64,000 nt of DNA from contig NZ_QLYR01000002.1 in assembly GCF_003268275.1 (NCBI RefSeq), forward strand, positions 1 through 64,000, read 5' to 3'. Positions 42,754-51,800 of this stretch are shown here, piece by piece; the first letter of the stretch is position 1; each line of letters begins with the position of its first letter. The notes under the pieces are model-generated. The model ran no database searches, was not told the origin of the DNA, and was given only the letters and a program-made list of their open reading frames with translations. Made by a program: the position numbers and the translations under genes. Source of the stretch: Hydrogeniiclostridium mannosilyticum (GTDB lineage Bacteria > Bacillota > Clostridia > Oscillospirales > Acutalibacteraceae).

Positions 42754-44538
42754 TTACTTTTCGGCGGCTGCGTCCTCGTCGGACAAATCTATTTCGTATA
42801 TGTCAAAGGCTTCGTCCGGCTTTACGATTGCCGGACGAGTGGACATATACCGTTCAACGTCAAAAGCGTTTTTCTTGTCGAAGTCGGAAAGATATTTGTA
42901 GTTTGGGTGTTTAGTAATATCGTATTTGTCGCTGAAAAAGGGACGCACACCGCGCAACTGTAAAATACACTTTCCACCGTCCATAACTGCTATTTCGTCC
43001 TGTGTCATCAACTCCTTTCCTAATTTTTGATAATTGAGGCCATGAGAAACCTGCGTGCCGCGATTTTCGGAAGTGTTGAAACTGTCTATTGTTTCCCGTC
43101 CCAAGTTCTCCGAAATATCCTTTGCATTTTTCCCGCGCCCTCCCAAAAACAAGGTGCTGTCGGCATTATCAAGTATGATTTCTGCCGCGTCCTTGTAAAT
43201 GGCTTTTAGCTGGCTCTGCGATTGCAGAATGATAGAAGCCGAGATTTCCCGGCTGCGGATTGTAGCAATCAGCTTTTCAAACTGTGGGATTTGACCGATG
43301 TTCGCAAACTCGTCCAGCAGACACCGCACATGGACGGGCAGCTTGCCGCCGTACTCGTCGTCCGCTTTATCGCAAAGCAAATTGAAAAGCTGCGATTGCA
43401 GCATAGCGATTACAAAATTAAAAGTGCTGTCCGTATCGCTCATAATGAGGAAAAGCGCGCTCTTTCTGTCGCCTAACGTGTCAAGTTCCAAATCGTCATA
43501 GGACATGAGTTCGCGGAGTTCCTTAATGTCAAAGGGGGCAAGTCGCGCACCGCATGAAATCAAAATGCTTTTCGCGGTCTTGCCCGCCGCTAATTTATAT
43601 TTTCGGTACTGCTTCACCGCGAAATGGTCGGGGTCGCGTTCCTCCAACTCGGCAAAGAGCAGATCAACGGGACTTTGGTATTCCTCGTCGTCCTCGCGGG
43701 CTTCGCTGGCGTTGATAAGTTCAAGCAGCGTTGTAAAGTTCATTTCCTCTTTGGGGGCTTCGTACCAGATATAGCCGACAAAAGCGCAATACAGCAATCT
43801 TTCGGCTTTCACCCAAAAATCCTCCGCGCTTTTTTCGCCCTCGCCTTTGGTATTCGCTATCAGCGTGTTTACCAGCTTCAAAATATCCTTTTCGCTGCGG
43901 ATATACACAAAAGGGTTGTAGTGCATGGATTTTTTGAAGTTTATCGTATTCAGCACTTTTATCTTGTACCCGCCGCGCTGCAATAGCTTTCCGCACTCGA
44001 TTAACACCGTCCCTTTCGGGTCTGTCAAGACGTAAGAAGAATGAAGCTGCATTAAATTAGGCTTGACAAAAAACCTTGTTTTTCCGCTGCCGCTGCCGCC
44101 GATCACGACGACGTTTTTATTTCTCGCGTACTTCGGCTGCTTTGGGCGGCTGTTCATGGTAAGCCGTTCCGTCTGCGTCAAAATGATGTTATTTTGAAAA
44201 TCGGGGTCTATGTAGGGCTTTATATCTTCGGTGCCGCCCCAACGTGCGCTGCCGTACTCCGCGCCCTTTCGGTATTTCTTCGCGTTTTTCCCTTTGACAT
44301 AGACTATCAAACGGATAACCACCGCGCCGACAATGCCAATAAGCAAATCAAGCGGGTGGACGCTCGGCAAGGCATTTTCAAACGCTGCGGAAAAGCCCTG
44401 TGCAATATGCAGCACCTTTGCGGAAAAATCCGCGCCGGGGGCAAGGCGCACCGCCTGTCCGACTTTATCAAAGAGATAGACAAAGAACACATAGGGAATA
44501 TTTGGGATTATCAGCTTTTTGTAGTTAATCTGCTTCAT
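42754..44538 (-). CDS. virD4: VirD4/TraG-type coupling protein
   Basis: A 594-residue type IV coupling protein that delivers the relaxase-DNA complex to the channel. Two N-terminal membrane segments (about residues 13-25 and 63-81) are followed by Walker A VIGGSGSGKTRFF (about 145-157) and a Walker B VRCLLDEFANIGQIP. The C-terminal part is acidic (LSDEDAAAEK). Start overlaps the pcfB stop (ATGA). Confidence 0.94.
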   Translation of the reverse strand: MKQINYKKLIIPNIPYVFFVYLFDKVGQAVRLAPGADFSAKVLHIAQGFSAAFENALPSVHPLDLLIGIVGAVVIRLIVYVKGKNAKKYRKGAEYGSARWGGTEDIKPYIDPDFQNNIILTQTERLTMNSRPKQPKYARNKNVVVIGGSGSGKTRFFVKPNLMQLHSSYVLTDPKGTVLIECGKLLQRGGYKIKVLNTINFKKSMHYNPFVYIRSEKDILKLVNTLIANTKGEGEKSAEDFWVKAERLLYCAFVGYIWYEAPKEEMNFTTLLELINASEAREDDEEYQSPVDLLFAELEERDPDHFAVKQYRKYKLAAGKTAKSILISCGARLAPFDIKELRELMSYDDLELDTLGDRKSALFLIMSDTDSTFNFVIAMLQSQLFNLLCDKADDEYGGKLPVHVRCLLDEFANIGQIPQFEKLIATIRSREISASIILQSQSQLKAIYKDAAEIILDNADSTLFLGGRGKNAKDISENLGRETIDSFNTSENRGTQVSHGLNYQKLGKELMTQDEIAVMDGGKCILQLRGVRPFFSDKYDITKHPNYKYLSDFDKKNAFDVERYMSTRPAIVKPDEAFDIYEIDLSDEDAAAEK

Positions 44539-45011
44539 ATTTCACGTCCCCTGTCTATTTTTTTAACCTTGTCGCGGGCGGCGTTAAGCTGCTTCGCCTT
44601 GTCCTTTGCAGCGGCAAGGGCTTTGCGGATAGAGGGCTTTTTATTCTTGTTCAGCTTCTTTGCGGAAAACTCCCTAAACGCTTCGGTCATACTGTCAATG
44701 TCCTTGCCTTTGAAAAAAACGAGATAACGGGGGATTTCGCCGCCCTCGATTTTCTTCACATGGTAGTCAAGTTCGTATTCCTTTGCGATAGGGTCAAATG
44801 CTTTGATATTGTCGTCAGTAATTTTGATATTTGTTATCTGTTCGCCGGATTTTTTTAGCTGGCGCAAGGTCTGTTTGCCGCGTTTTGGCTTGCCACGCTG
44901 CTTCTCGATCTGCCGTAAAGCTAATTTCAACGCCTTTTGAAGCACCGCCGCGTCTAATTTCGCGGTTTTGATAGATAGCGCAATCACTTTTTGGGTTACT
45001 TCTTCCTGCAA
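44535..45011 (-). CDS. pcfB: PcfB family protein (DUF3801)
   Basis: A 158-residue basic protein with the DUF3801 core (VIALSIKTAKLDAAVLQKAL). In the enterococcal pCF10 system PcfB is essential for transfer and lies next to the coupling protein PcfC, the same order as here. Extremely lysine-rich C-terminus suggests nucleic-acid contact. GAAAGGAG precedes the ATG. Confidence 0.88.
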   Translation of the reverse strand: MQEEVTQKVIALSIKTAKLDAAVLQKALKLALRQIEKQRGKPKRGKQTLRQLKKSGEQITNIKITDDNIKAFDPIAKEYELDYHVKKIEGGEIPRYLVFFKGKDIDSMTEAFREFSAKKLNKNKKPSIRKALAAAKDKAKQLNAARDKVKKIDRGREI

Positions 45012-45047
45012 GGTATCAACTCCTTTCCCTGTAAAATGCGGCTATGC

Positions 45048-45932
45048 TCATTCGCCGCCGTAAAGGTCGTGATTGACTTCTGCTGTGTAGAAATGCCCCA
45101 TTGTAGAGGGCGCGGAAAACAGCGTTTTCAAAAGGTATGCCCGTATGTTATAAACTTTGGTCGTGTTTTGGTCGATACGGTCAAACACATATTCAATATG
45201 GGACGTGTCTATTTTCAAAAGGCGGCTCTTTACCAACTCGGCGGGGAACTTTTCACCGCCAACTTTGATATATTGGGCGGTACTGCATAGGGTTTCAAGA
45301 ATTAACTCGACAACTTCATCTAAACGTTCCTTATCTATTTTGGTGTTGCGGATAAGGTGATCGTATTCGATATTGTCTTTGACAATCTCCCTGTAAATCT
45401 CTACTGCGGTATTTCCGTCAATCCTATCAATCCCGCCGAATGGCGGCGCGTCCTCCGGCTCTGCCGGATAGATTGATTGATCGTTATTTGATACATCAGT
45501 AATTATTTTTTCTTTACTTGATATATCTTTATTTAATTGCGTTGGATTTTCCAACGTAGGCTTTTCCTGCATAGGTTTTTCCAACGTTGGATTATCCAAT
45601 GTTGGATTTTCCAATGTAGGTAAATCCAATGTAGGCGGCTGCGGCTGCTCGTAGATGATATAATCCGCACCCCGCAAGCGTCCCTTTTCGTCGCGCTCCC
45701 GGCTGCGGACGATATATCCGGCTTTTTCAAGTTCCTTTACCGCTTCGCGGATTGCGTCGATTTTCTCCCGGTTGATATGGGATAAGCCTTTTAGGGTATA
45801 GTCCCAATCCTCCGGCAAGGATAGCATTTGCGAAAGCAAGCCTTTTGCTTTTAGGGTCAATTCCTTGTTGCGTAAATGGTGGTTGCTCATAACGGTATAG
45901 CCCGTATTGCGTTCCACTCGGAAAACCGGCAT
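45048..45932 (-). CDS. Replication initiator-like protein (RepA N-terminal, DUF6017)
   Basis: A 294-residue protein. The N-terminal winged-helix RepA domain is evident (VERNTGYTVMSNHHLRNKEL, LKAKGLLSQMLSLP), then a linker with seven five-residue repeats PTLxN (residues 100-132), then a DUF6017 C-terminal domain (EIYREIVKDNIEYDHLI). Replication of the excised circular form, or regulation of the operon, is inferred. GGAAGTGATG precedes the ATG. It heads the long transfer operon with the small cysteine protein upstream. Confidence 0.88.
   Translation of the reverse strand: MPVFRVERNTGYTVMSNHHLRNKELTLKAKGLLSQMLSLPEDWDYTLKGLSHINREKIDAIREAVKELEKAGYIVRSRERDEKGRLRGADYIIYEQPQPPTLDLPTLENPTLDNPTLEKPMQEKPTLENPTQLNKDISSKEKIITDVSNNDQSIYPAEPEDAPPFGGIDRIDGNTAVEIYREIVKDNIEYDHLIRNTKIDKERLDEVVELILETLCSTAQYIKVGGEKFPAELVKSRLLKIDTSHIEYVFDRIDQNTTKVYNIRAYLLKTLFSAPSTMGHFYTAEVNHDLYGGE
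45537..45635 (-). repeat. 15-bp tandem repeats in the initiator gene
   Basis: Six to seven degenerate 15-bp units encoding PTLxN/PTLEK, some with the palindromic core TCCAACGTTGGA. Copy number may vary between strains; the units could also be protein-binding iterons. Confidence 0.7.
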
Positions 45933-45956
45933 TTTTCATCACTTCCTTTCTTGGTA

Positions 45957-45981
45957 TGCGTGGACTATTAGAAAGCTGTTT
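45957..45981 (-). repeat. 25-bp repeat, copy 2
   Basis: Minus strand AAACAGCTTTCTAATAGTCCACGCA; 23 of 25 positions match the plus strand at 26765-26789. It lies 25 nt upstream of the initiator start codon. Confidence 0.55.
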
Positions 45982-46059
45982 TGTGCGGTTTTGATATTGC
46001 AATACGTCTTTGCCGTTTTTGCGTCTGAAAAACCGCATGACACAAGGCGTTTTACCTGT

Positions 46060-46278
46060 CTATTTGTCCATGCTGGCGGGCGTTTTCCGCGTCCTTTTGC
46101 CGGGGCAGTAGGGACACTCTTTGAAAACACAAAACTCATATTTCCATTTTGGACGGTAGAAACGGCAAGTGCCGCAATCTTCATCACTTCCGGCACAGCC
46201 GGATTGATAGCGGTCAAATCCCGGCTTCTGCTGCATGAGCAGTTCAAAAGCCCGCCCCTCGTCGTCTGTGAAAAACAT
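46060..46278 (-). CDS. Small cysteine-rich protein of the element
   Basis: A 72-residue protein starting MFFTDDEGRAFELLMQQKPG with two cysteine clusters (GSDEDCGTCRFYRP and FCVFKECPYCPG) that could bind zinc. It recurs at the right end of Tn1549-like elements as a hypothetical protein. ATG at 46278 is chosen because GGAGGGG lies about 9 nt upstream. First gene of the leftward operon. Confidence 0.78.
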   Translation of the reverse strand: MFFTDDEGRAFELLMQQKPGFDRYQSGCAGSDEDCGTCRFYRPKWKYEFCVFKECPYCPGKRTRKTPASMDK

Positions 46279-46311
46279 TCCGGCTGCCCCTCCTTTCCTG
46301 CGGGCATAAAA

Positions 46312-46378
46312 AAGCCACAACTTATTTCAAGCTGTGGCGTGGTATGCAGAAAGGGACGCTATCTCTCGATAACGTCCC
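46312..46378. other. Two hairpins at the right end of the element
   Basis: GCCACA...TGTGGC with inner CTT/AAG pairing at 46312-46336, and AGGGACG...CGTCCCT with ATC/GAT inside at 46351-46378. Possibly recombinase accessory sites, promoters of the operon or readthrough barriers; function unknown. Confidence 0.45.
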
Positions 46379-46392
46379 TTTTGCTCGGTTAT

Positions 46393-47781
46393 TCACTTGT
46401 AACCTGTTTGCCCGCTGTCCTTAAAACGTGATGATATAAGGGTTTTTACTTGTTTTCTTATCTCACCGCGCTTAAAGGAGACGGCGAAAAAATCTGCAAC
46501 CGGCTCGGCCATATAGACTGCTGTTGCCTGGTCGCCGGGAAAGATCACCGGCATGATGTAGATTAACGGAATGAGCAGAATGAATTTGCGCATGACTGCC
46601 ACCAGAATGGAGGCCTTGGCATTGCCGAGCGAGGTAAACGTCATTTGGCAGGCCATTTGGATGCCAAACAACAGCAGGCAGGCGGTGTAAACCCGCAGGG
46701 CGCTCCGGGTGAACTCTAGCAATACCGCATCGCCGGTAAACAGGGCGGCAAAGGCCTGTGGGAAGAGCATGATGGCAAGCCATAAAAGAACCGAGTAGCA
46801 GAGGCTGGACACAAGCAGCAGCTTAAACGCCAATTTTACCCGGCCGGTGTTTTTAGCGCCGTAGTTGTAGCTGATAATGGGCTGCGCGCCCTGTCCCAGG
46901 CCCTGCAGCGGGAGCATGGCAAATTGCATGACGCTGGTGAGAATAGTCATGGCGCCTACGGCGATGTCGCCGCCGTAGCGCAGCAGGGAGGAGTTGAAAC
47001 AGATGGAAATTACGCTTTCGCTGGCCTGCATAATGAATACCGAAAGGCCCAGCGCCAGCATGGGAAGGACGGTTTTAGCCTTCAGGGCGAGGTGGCGGCG
47101 GTGAATTTTCAAATAGGTCTTTTTGCCAAATAAGAAAATCAGTACCCAGGCGCAGGACAGGGCCTGCGAGAGGATGGTTGCCAAGGCGGCGCCGCGCACG
47201 CCCATATTGAGGCCGTAGATGAAAATAGGGTCGAGGATGATATTGGCAACCGCGCCGATGAGCACAGAGAGCATCCCAGTTCTGGCGAAGCCCTGAGCGG
47301 TGATGAAGGCATTCATCCCCAGCGTCATCTGGACAAAAATTGTTCCGATGGCGTAGATATTCATGTAGCTGACGCCGTATTCAATGGTGTTTGGACTGGC
47401 GCCAAAGGCCAGCAGAAAGTCGCGGTTCCAAAGCAGAAGCACCGCGGTCAGCACTACCGAGATGATGATTTGCAGTACAAAGCCATTGCCCAGCGTCCTT
47501 TCAGCGGATTCCTGGTCGCCCTTACCCATGAAGATGGAGGCGCGCGGCGCGCCGCCGTAGCCGGTGAAGGCGGAAAAGGCCGTCACAATCATAATCAGCG
47601 GCATACAGACGCCTACGCCCGTCAAGGCCAGGGTTCCGATGTCCGGAATATGGCCGATGTAAATGCGGTCCACAATATTGTAAAGCATATTGATGATCTG
47701 TGCCGCTACGGTGGGCAGCGCCAGCTTGAGCAGCAGCTTGCCCACCGGCTCCTTGCCTAAAAAGTCCTTATCGCCATTCAT
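46393..47781 (-). CDS. MATE family efflux transporter, 3' end replaced by element sequence
   Basis: Multidrug/sodium antiporter-type MATE protein; 462 residues as read. Residues 1-437 (start MNGDKDFLGKEPVGKLLLKL, with GYGGAPRASIFMG and the late TAVYMAEPVADFFAVSF) come from the chromosomal gene. The last 25 residues (RGEIRKQVKTL to TGYK) are encoded by the conjugative element, and the native last 29 residues lie at 14080-14169. Transmembrane segment 12 is thus cut in half, so activity is doubtful. The gene follows a MarR regulator by 2 nt; the pair is a typical drug-efflux operon. Confidence 0.88.
   Translation of the reverse strand: MNGDKDFLGKEPVGKLLLKLALPTVAAQIINMLYNIVDRIYIGHIPDIGTLALTGVGVCMPLIMIVTAFSAFTGYGGAPRASIFMGKGDQESAERTLGNGFVLQIIISVVLTAVLLLWNRDFLLAFGASPNTIEYGVSYMNIYAIGTIFVQMTLGMNAFITAQGFARTGMLSVLIGAVANIILDPIFIYGLNMGVRGAALATILSQALSCAWVLIFLFGKKTYLKIHRRHLALKAKTVLPMLALGLSVFIMQASESVISICFNSSLLRYGGDIAVGAMTILTSVMQFAMLPLQGLGQGAQPIISYNYGAKNTGRVKLAFKLLLVSSLCYSVLLWLAIMLFPQAFAALFTGDAVLLEFTRSALRVYTACLLLFGIQMACQMTFTSLGNAKASILVAVMRKFILLIPLIYIMPVIFPGDQATAVYMAEPVADFFAVSFKRGEIRKQVKTLISSRFKDSGQTGYK
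46451..46469 (-). repeat. Right terminal inverted repeat of the element
   Basis: Plus strand TGTTTTCTTATCTCACCGC, complement GCGGTGAGATAAGAAAACA; 17 of 19 match to the left end. The MATE coding frame enters the element through it. Confidence 0.8.
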
Positions 47782-47783
47782 GC

Positions 47784-48227
47784 TTAGTCCACCTTTCCCA
47801 TGGCGTTTTTGGCATTTTCAATAATCCGGCTGTTGAGCTCCGCAAAGAGTTCGCGCTCCTCAGGGGAGAAGCCTGCAAAAATCTTTTTGAGATAGCGTTC
47901 GCGGATTTCGTCAATCTCTGCGGTGACAGGCTGGGCCGCCGGAGTCAGCGACAGATGGATTTTCCTCCGGTCACTGCGATCCTGCTGCCGCTGTAGCAGC
48001 GATTTCTGAATCAGGCTTTCTACAGCCTGTGAGACGTTGCCCTTAGAGAGCATGCGCAGCCCGACAATATCGCCCGCCGTGTCCTTACCGGGATTGTTTT
48101 GTAAAAAGCTGATGATGTCTGCTTCAATCAGCGTCAGCCGGTAATGGTCACAAACTGGTTTGAGCATACTCTCGTAGAGCTTGACAGTTTTTCGAATGCA
48201 CAGCAGCAGGCCGGTTATTTGGTTCAT
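47784..48227 (-). CDS. MarR family transcriptional regulator
   Basis: A 147-residue winged-helix regulator. MNQITGLLLCIRKTVKLYESM start, central LRMLSKGNVSQAVESLIQKSLL recognition helix and the QDRSDRRKIHLSLTPAA wing are characteristic. It is directly upstream of the MATE gene and presumably represses the efflux operon and itself. TTGGAGA precedes the ATG. Confidence 0.9.
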   Translation of the reverse strand: MNQITGLLLCIRKTVKLYESMLKPVCDHYRLTLIEADIISFLQNNPGKDTAGDIVGLRMLSKGNVSQAVESLIQKSLLQRQQDRSDRRKIHLSLTPAAQPVTAEIDEIRERYLKKIFAGFSPEERELFAELNSRIIENAKNAMGKVD

Positions 48228-48246
48228 AACGTGTCTCCAATTTTAA

Positions 48247-48280
48247 TTAGTTCTAAATTGAATGGTTTTATATAGAACAA
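48247..48280. promoter_or_regulatory. Inverted repeat upstream of marR
   Basis: TTAGTTCTA (48247-48255) and TAGAACAA (48273-48280) face each other around an A+T-rich centre containing TATAAA-like sequence. Likely operator of the MarR-MATE operon; half-site spacing is wider than usual. Confidence 0.45.
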
Positions 48281-48368
48281 CTTGATGCTTATTATACGCC
48301 CAATCGCCTCGCAGGTCAAGGGCCTGGTCAGGTTTTCTGCCAAGATTTATGCAGGACGTCGAAAGCCC

Positions 48369-48397
48369 TTGACAAATATATAAAGATATGCTATTAT
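48369..48397 (+). promoter_or_regulatory. Promoter of the cold-shock gene
   Basis: TTGACA (48369-48374) and TATTAT (48392-48397), 17 bp apart. Confidence 0.75.
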
Positions 48398-48423
48398 AAA
48401 TACATAATCTTAATGTATCAATT

Positions 48424-48482
48424 AACTCACAGTTTGTAAGTCATTGATTTTTTTGATGATTTACAAATTGTGAGTTTTTTAT
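48424..48482 (+). terminator. Terminator-like hairpin in the cold-shock leader
   Basis: A stem of about 20 pairs, including G-U pairs (AACTCACAGTTTGTAAGTCAT with its near complement ending TGTGAGTT at 48476), followed by TTTTTTATTT. It lies between the promoter and the ribosome binding site, hence acts as an attenuator or temperature-responsive element. Confidence 0.7.
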
Positions 48483-48518
48483 TTGCAGGCGGATAATATT
48501 TTTTAGGAGGTATCTTTG

Positions 48519-48731
48519 ATGAATAAAGGTACAGTAAAATGGTTTAATGCGGACAAGGGCTATGGTTTTATCAAGAATGACAACGGCGGTGAGGACCTGT
48601 TCGTCCATTTTTCCGCGATTATCTCTGAGGGCTTTAAGTCCCTGGAGGAGGGCCAGCATGTGACGTTTGATTCCGAGATTGACCCGAAGAACCGCAACAA
48701 GGTGCGCGCGGTCAATGTCTGCCTGGCATAA
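48519..48731 (+). CDS. Cold-shock protein (CspA family)
   Basis: RNA chaperone of 70 residues, a single OB-fold. The RNA-binding motifs KGYGFIK and DLFVHFSAI are complete. ATG at 48519 follows TTTTAGGAGG with 7-8 nt spacing. Monocistronic with promoter, structured leader and terminator. The usual cold-shock regulation through the leader is inferred. Confidence 0.94.
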   Translation: MNKGTVKWFNADKGYGFIKNDNGGEDLFVHFSAIISEGFKSLEEGQHVTFDSEIDPKNRNKVRAVNVCLA

Positions 48732-48745
48732 GGGCAGGCGGATGC

Positions 48746-48785
48746 GCCGCCGGTGATTTGGGCGGGCCGCCAGTGATTTGGGCGG
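48746..48785 (+). repeat. 20-bp tandem duplication after csp
   Basis: GCCGCCGGTGATTTGGGCGG followed at once by a copy with one difference (A for G at position 7). Non-coding. Confidence 0.75.
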
Positions 48786-48804
48786 CGTGCTGAACGGCGT
48801 TTAA

Positions 48805-48860
48805 AAACAAACAGGTCCCCCGTGGCAGCGGCTGCTGTTGCGGGGGATCTGTTTGTTTTT
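48805..48860. terminator. Bidirectional terminator between csp and mfd
   Basis: An 18-pair stem (AAACAAACAGGTCCCCCG with its complement at 48841-48858, one G-T pair) and T runs in both directions. Serves the convergent csp and mfd genes. Confidence 0.85.
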
Positions 48861-48896
48861 AGGGGAACCTTGATATTAGGAAACGGGAAGCAGTCC

Positions 48897-51800
48897 TTAC
48901 TGTTTTTCGGGCGGCTGGTTCTCAGCTCCGGAAAGCAGCGCGAGCACCTCGCTCAGCGTGTCCAGCGGGGAGCCGCTGAGCTTTACGCTGATATAGGGGC
49001 GCGCGCCCGCATTGATCATCACGCGCTTTTTAAAGGTGGAAACCAGCAGGGCGACCTGCCTGGGGTCCACCTTCTGCTTATAAAACAGCAGGGTGTCGTT
49101 TTGCTGCTTGACTTCATGAATGCCCAAGCGGGAAGCCTGGTTGCGCAGCAGCGCGATGCTGATGAGCCCGTTGACGCTCTCCGGCGGCTCGCCGAACCGG
49201 TCAATGAGCTCGTCGGTGACATCGAGCGCATCCTCCTGGGTGCGGATATCCGCGATCCGGCGGTAAATTTCCAGGCGCTGGTTGAGGTCGCCGATGTATT
49301 TTTCCGGAATATGGGCCTGAAGCTGAACATCCACCAGGCACTCGCCGTCGTAATCGGGGACCTCCTCGCCCTTTTCCCGCTTGATGGCCTCGCCAAGGAT
49401 TTTCAGGTACATGTCGTAGCCGACGGCCTCCATGTGTCCATGCTGCTCGCCGCCGAGGATGTTGCCCGCCCCGCGGATCTCCAGGTCGCGCATAGCGATT
49501 TTAAAGCCGGAGCCAAACTCGGTAAATTCGCGGATGGCGGAGAGGCGCTTTTGGGCGATATCTGAAAGAACCTTGTTGCGGGTAAAGGTTAGGTAGGCAT
49601 AAGCGCGGCGGTTGGAGCGCCCCACGCGGCCGCGAATTTGGTGCAGCTGCGAGAGGCCCATGCGGTCGGCGTTGTCGATGATAAGCGTGTTGGCGTTGGG
49701 GACGTCGACACCGGTTTCGATGATGGTGGTACAGACCAGGACGTCGATTTCATGGTCGATGAGCCTGCGCCAGACCTCGGAGAGCTCCTGCTCGTTCATT
49801 TTCCCGTGGCCAATGCCGATGCGCGCTTCGGGGATATGGGACTGGATCCGGGCGGCGACACGCTCAATGCTGGCGACATCGTTGTGCAGGTAATAAACCT
49901 GCCCCCCACGCCGCAGCTCCCGGCGGATGGCGTCAAACAGGATGCCGTCGTCGTGCTCCAGCACATAGGTCTGAACGGGGTGGCGGTCGTGCGGGGCCTC
50001 CTCAATTACGCTCATGTCCCGAATGCCCGAGAGCGCCATGTTCAGCGTCCGGGGAATGGGGGTGGCCGACAGCGTGAGCACGTCCACGTTTTTGCACAGG
50101 TCCTTCAGGCGCTCCTTTTGGGCGACGCCGAAGCGCTGTTCCTCGTCGATGATGACAAGGCCCAGGTCGCGGAATTTAACATCCTTGCTCACCAGACGGT
50201 GCGTGCCGGCGACAATATCGATTTCCCCGCGCTTGAGGCGGCGGAGGATGTCCTCCTGCTGCTTGGGCGTGCGAAAACGGGAGAGCAGCTCGATGCGTAC
50301 GGGGAAGCCCTCCATGCGCTTGCAGATGGTCTGAAAGTGCTGCCAGGCCAGGATGGTGGTGGGAACCAGAAGGGCGCACTGCTTGCTGTCGCAGACGCAT
50401 TTAAAGGCCGCGCGCAGGGCGACCTCGGTCTTACCGAAGCCCACGTCGCCGCACAGCAGGCGGTCCATGGGGGCCTCTCGCTCCATATCGGATTTAATCT
50501 CCTCCACGCAGCGGAGCTGGTCCTCGGTTTCGTCATATTCAAAATGGCTCTCAAAGTCGTGCTGCCACTCGTTGTCGGCTGAAAAGGCGTGCCCCTTGGC
50601 CTGCATGCGCTCCGCGTAGAGCTTAATCAGCTCTTTAGCCATGTCGCGCACCGCGGCGCGGACGCGGCTTTTGGCCTTCTGCCACTCACTGCCGCCCAGG
50701 CGGTTGAGCTTAACGCCGGAATCCTCCCGCGGGCCGATATACTTGCTTACCATGTCCAGCTGCGTGACGGGTACATAAAGCGTGTCGCTCTTTGCGTAGC
50801 GCAGCTTAATATAATCCTTGACGACACCGTGCATATCGAGCTTGTGGATGCCGTCGAAGATGCCGATACCGTGCGCGCTGTGCACCACGTAATCGCCGGG
50901 GGTGAGGTCCGCCAGGCTGTAAATTTCCTGGCTGTTTTTAGGCCGCTTTTTCTTTTTGGCGGGGGCCGCCGCCAGCCGCCCGTGGGAAAGCAGGCCGAAA
51001 AAGGCGCCGGGCAGCTCAAGGCCGGCGGAAAGCGCGCCGCTGGCCACCACAATGGTGCCGCGCTGAACGACCTCCGCGCTTTCCAGGTAGGAGGCCGGCA
51101 GACCCTGGGCCTGCAGGTCGGCGGCAGTTGTGCGCGCGCTGCGCTCGTTGCCCGCCAGGACAACGCAGGCCCATTTGTTGGCCAGCATATTCTGCAGGTC
51201 CTCGGTGAGCAGCTGGATGCTGCCGCCCCAGGGGGAGAGCTGGCGCACGGAGAAATGAACCAGGTTTTTCAGCGGGAGATCATAGCTGCCGCGTGCGAAC
51301 GAATCCATCAGTACAGTTCCGCGCAGCTCGAATTGTTGCAGGGCGTAGGCCCAGGTTTCGCTAAATTCGGTCAGGCCGCGGCAGAGCACGCCCTCCTCCA
51401 GATAGCCCTTGACATCCTCGCCCCATTGCCAGAGAACGGAGCGCATGCGCTCCTTGTTTTTCAGCGGCTCGCTGCAAAAGATCAGCGCATTGCCGGGCAG
51501 GTAATCAAACAGCGTGGCCACACGGCTGTAAAGCAGGGTGATGTATTTGTCGGCACAGCTGAGGGCAAGGCCGTCCTCCAGCTTGCCGGCGTGCTTGCGC
51601 AGCGTGTCCTTTGCGGGTGCGGCATGCTTGCCGCGCAGCGTGTTTGCCAGGCTGCGCAGCCGTTCCGCCAGCGCGCCGGGGTTGGTGGCCAGCGCCTCCA
51701 TGGCAGGCGCCAGAATAATTTTCTCAACCGGATCGGTGCGTCGCTGGGTCTCAAGGTCGAAAAAGGAGAGCGTGTCGATCTCGTCGCCCCAAAATTCCAG

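Larger units (their letters stand above)
14170..46469. mobile_element. Integrative and conjugative element, Tn1549/Tn4451-like, serine recombinase type
   Basis: A 32.3-kb element bounded by imperfect 19-bp terminal inverted repeats and interrupting a MATE gene. It holds a large serine recombinase at the left end, TnpW, Tn916-type regulators, MobC and relaxase, a complete-looking type IV secretion set (VirB4, VirB6-like, VirD4, PrgI, NlpC/P60 peptidase), topoisomerase III, replication initiator and antirestriction genes. Base composition is lower in G+C than both flanks and coding style changes at the boundaries. No tyrosine integrase and no recognisable classical antibiotic resistance gene was seen; the cargo is an ABC transporter block. 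The element appears intact and probably mobile. Confidence 0.9.

Noticed and set aside
45727-46038. 103-codon minus-strand frame overlapping the replication initiator start
   Set aside because: Its second half is out of frame with the conserved initiator N-terminus and it has no credible ribosome binding site.
14170-46469. Prophage
   Set aside because: No capsid, terminase, portal or tail genes; the gene content is a type IV secretion and mobilization set.
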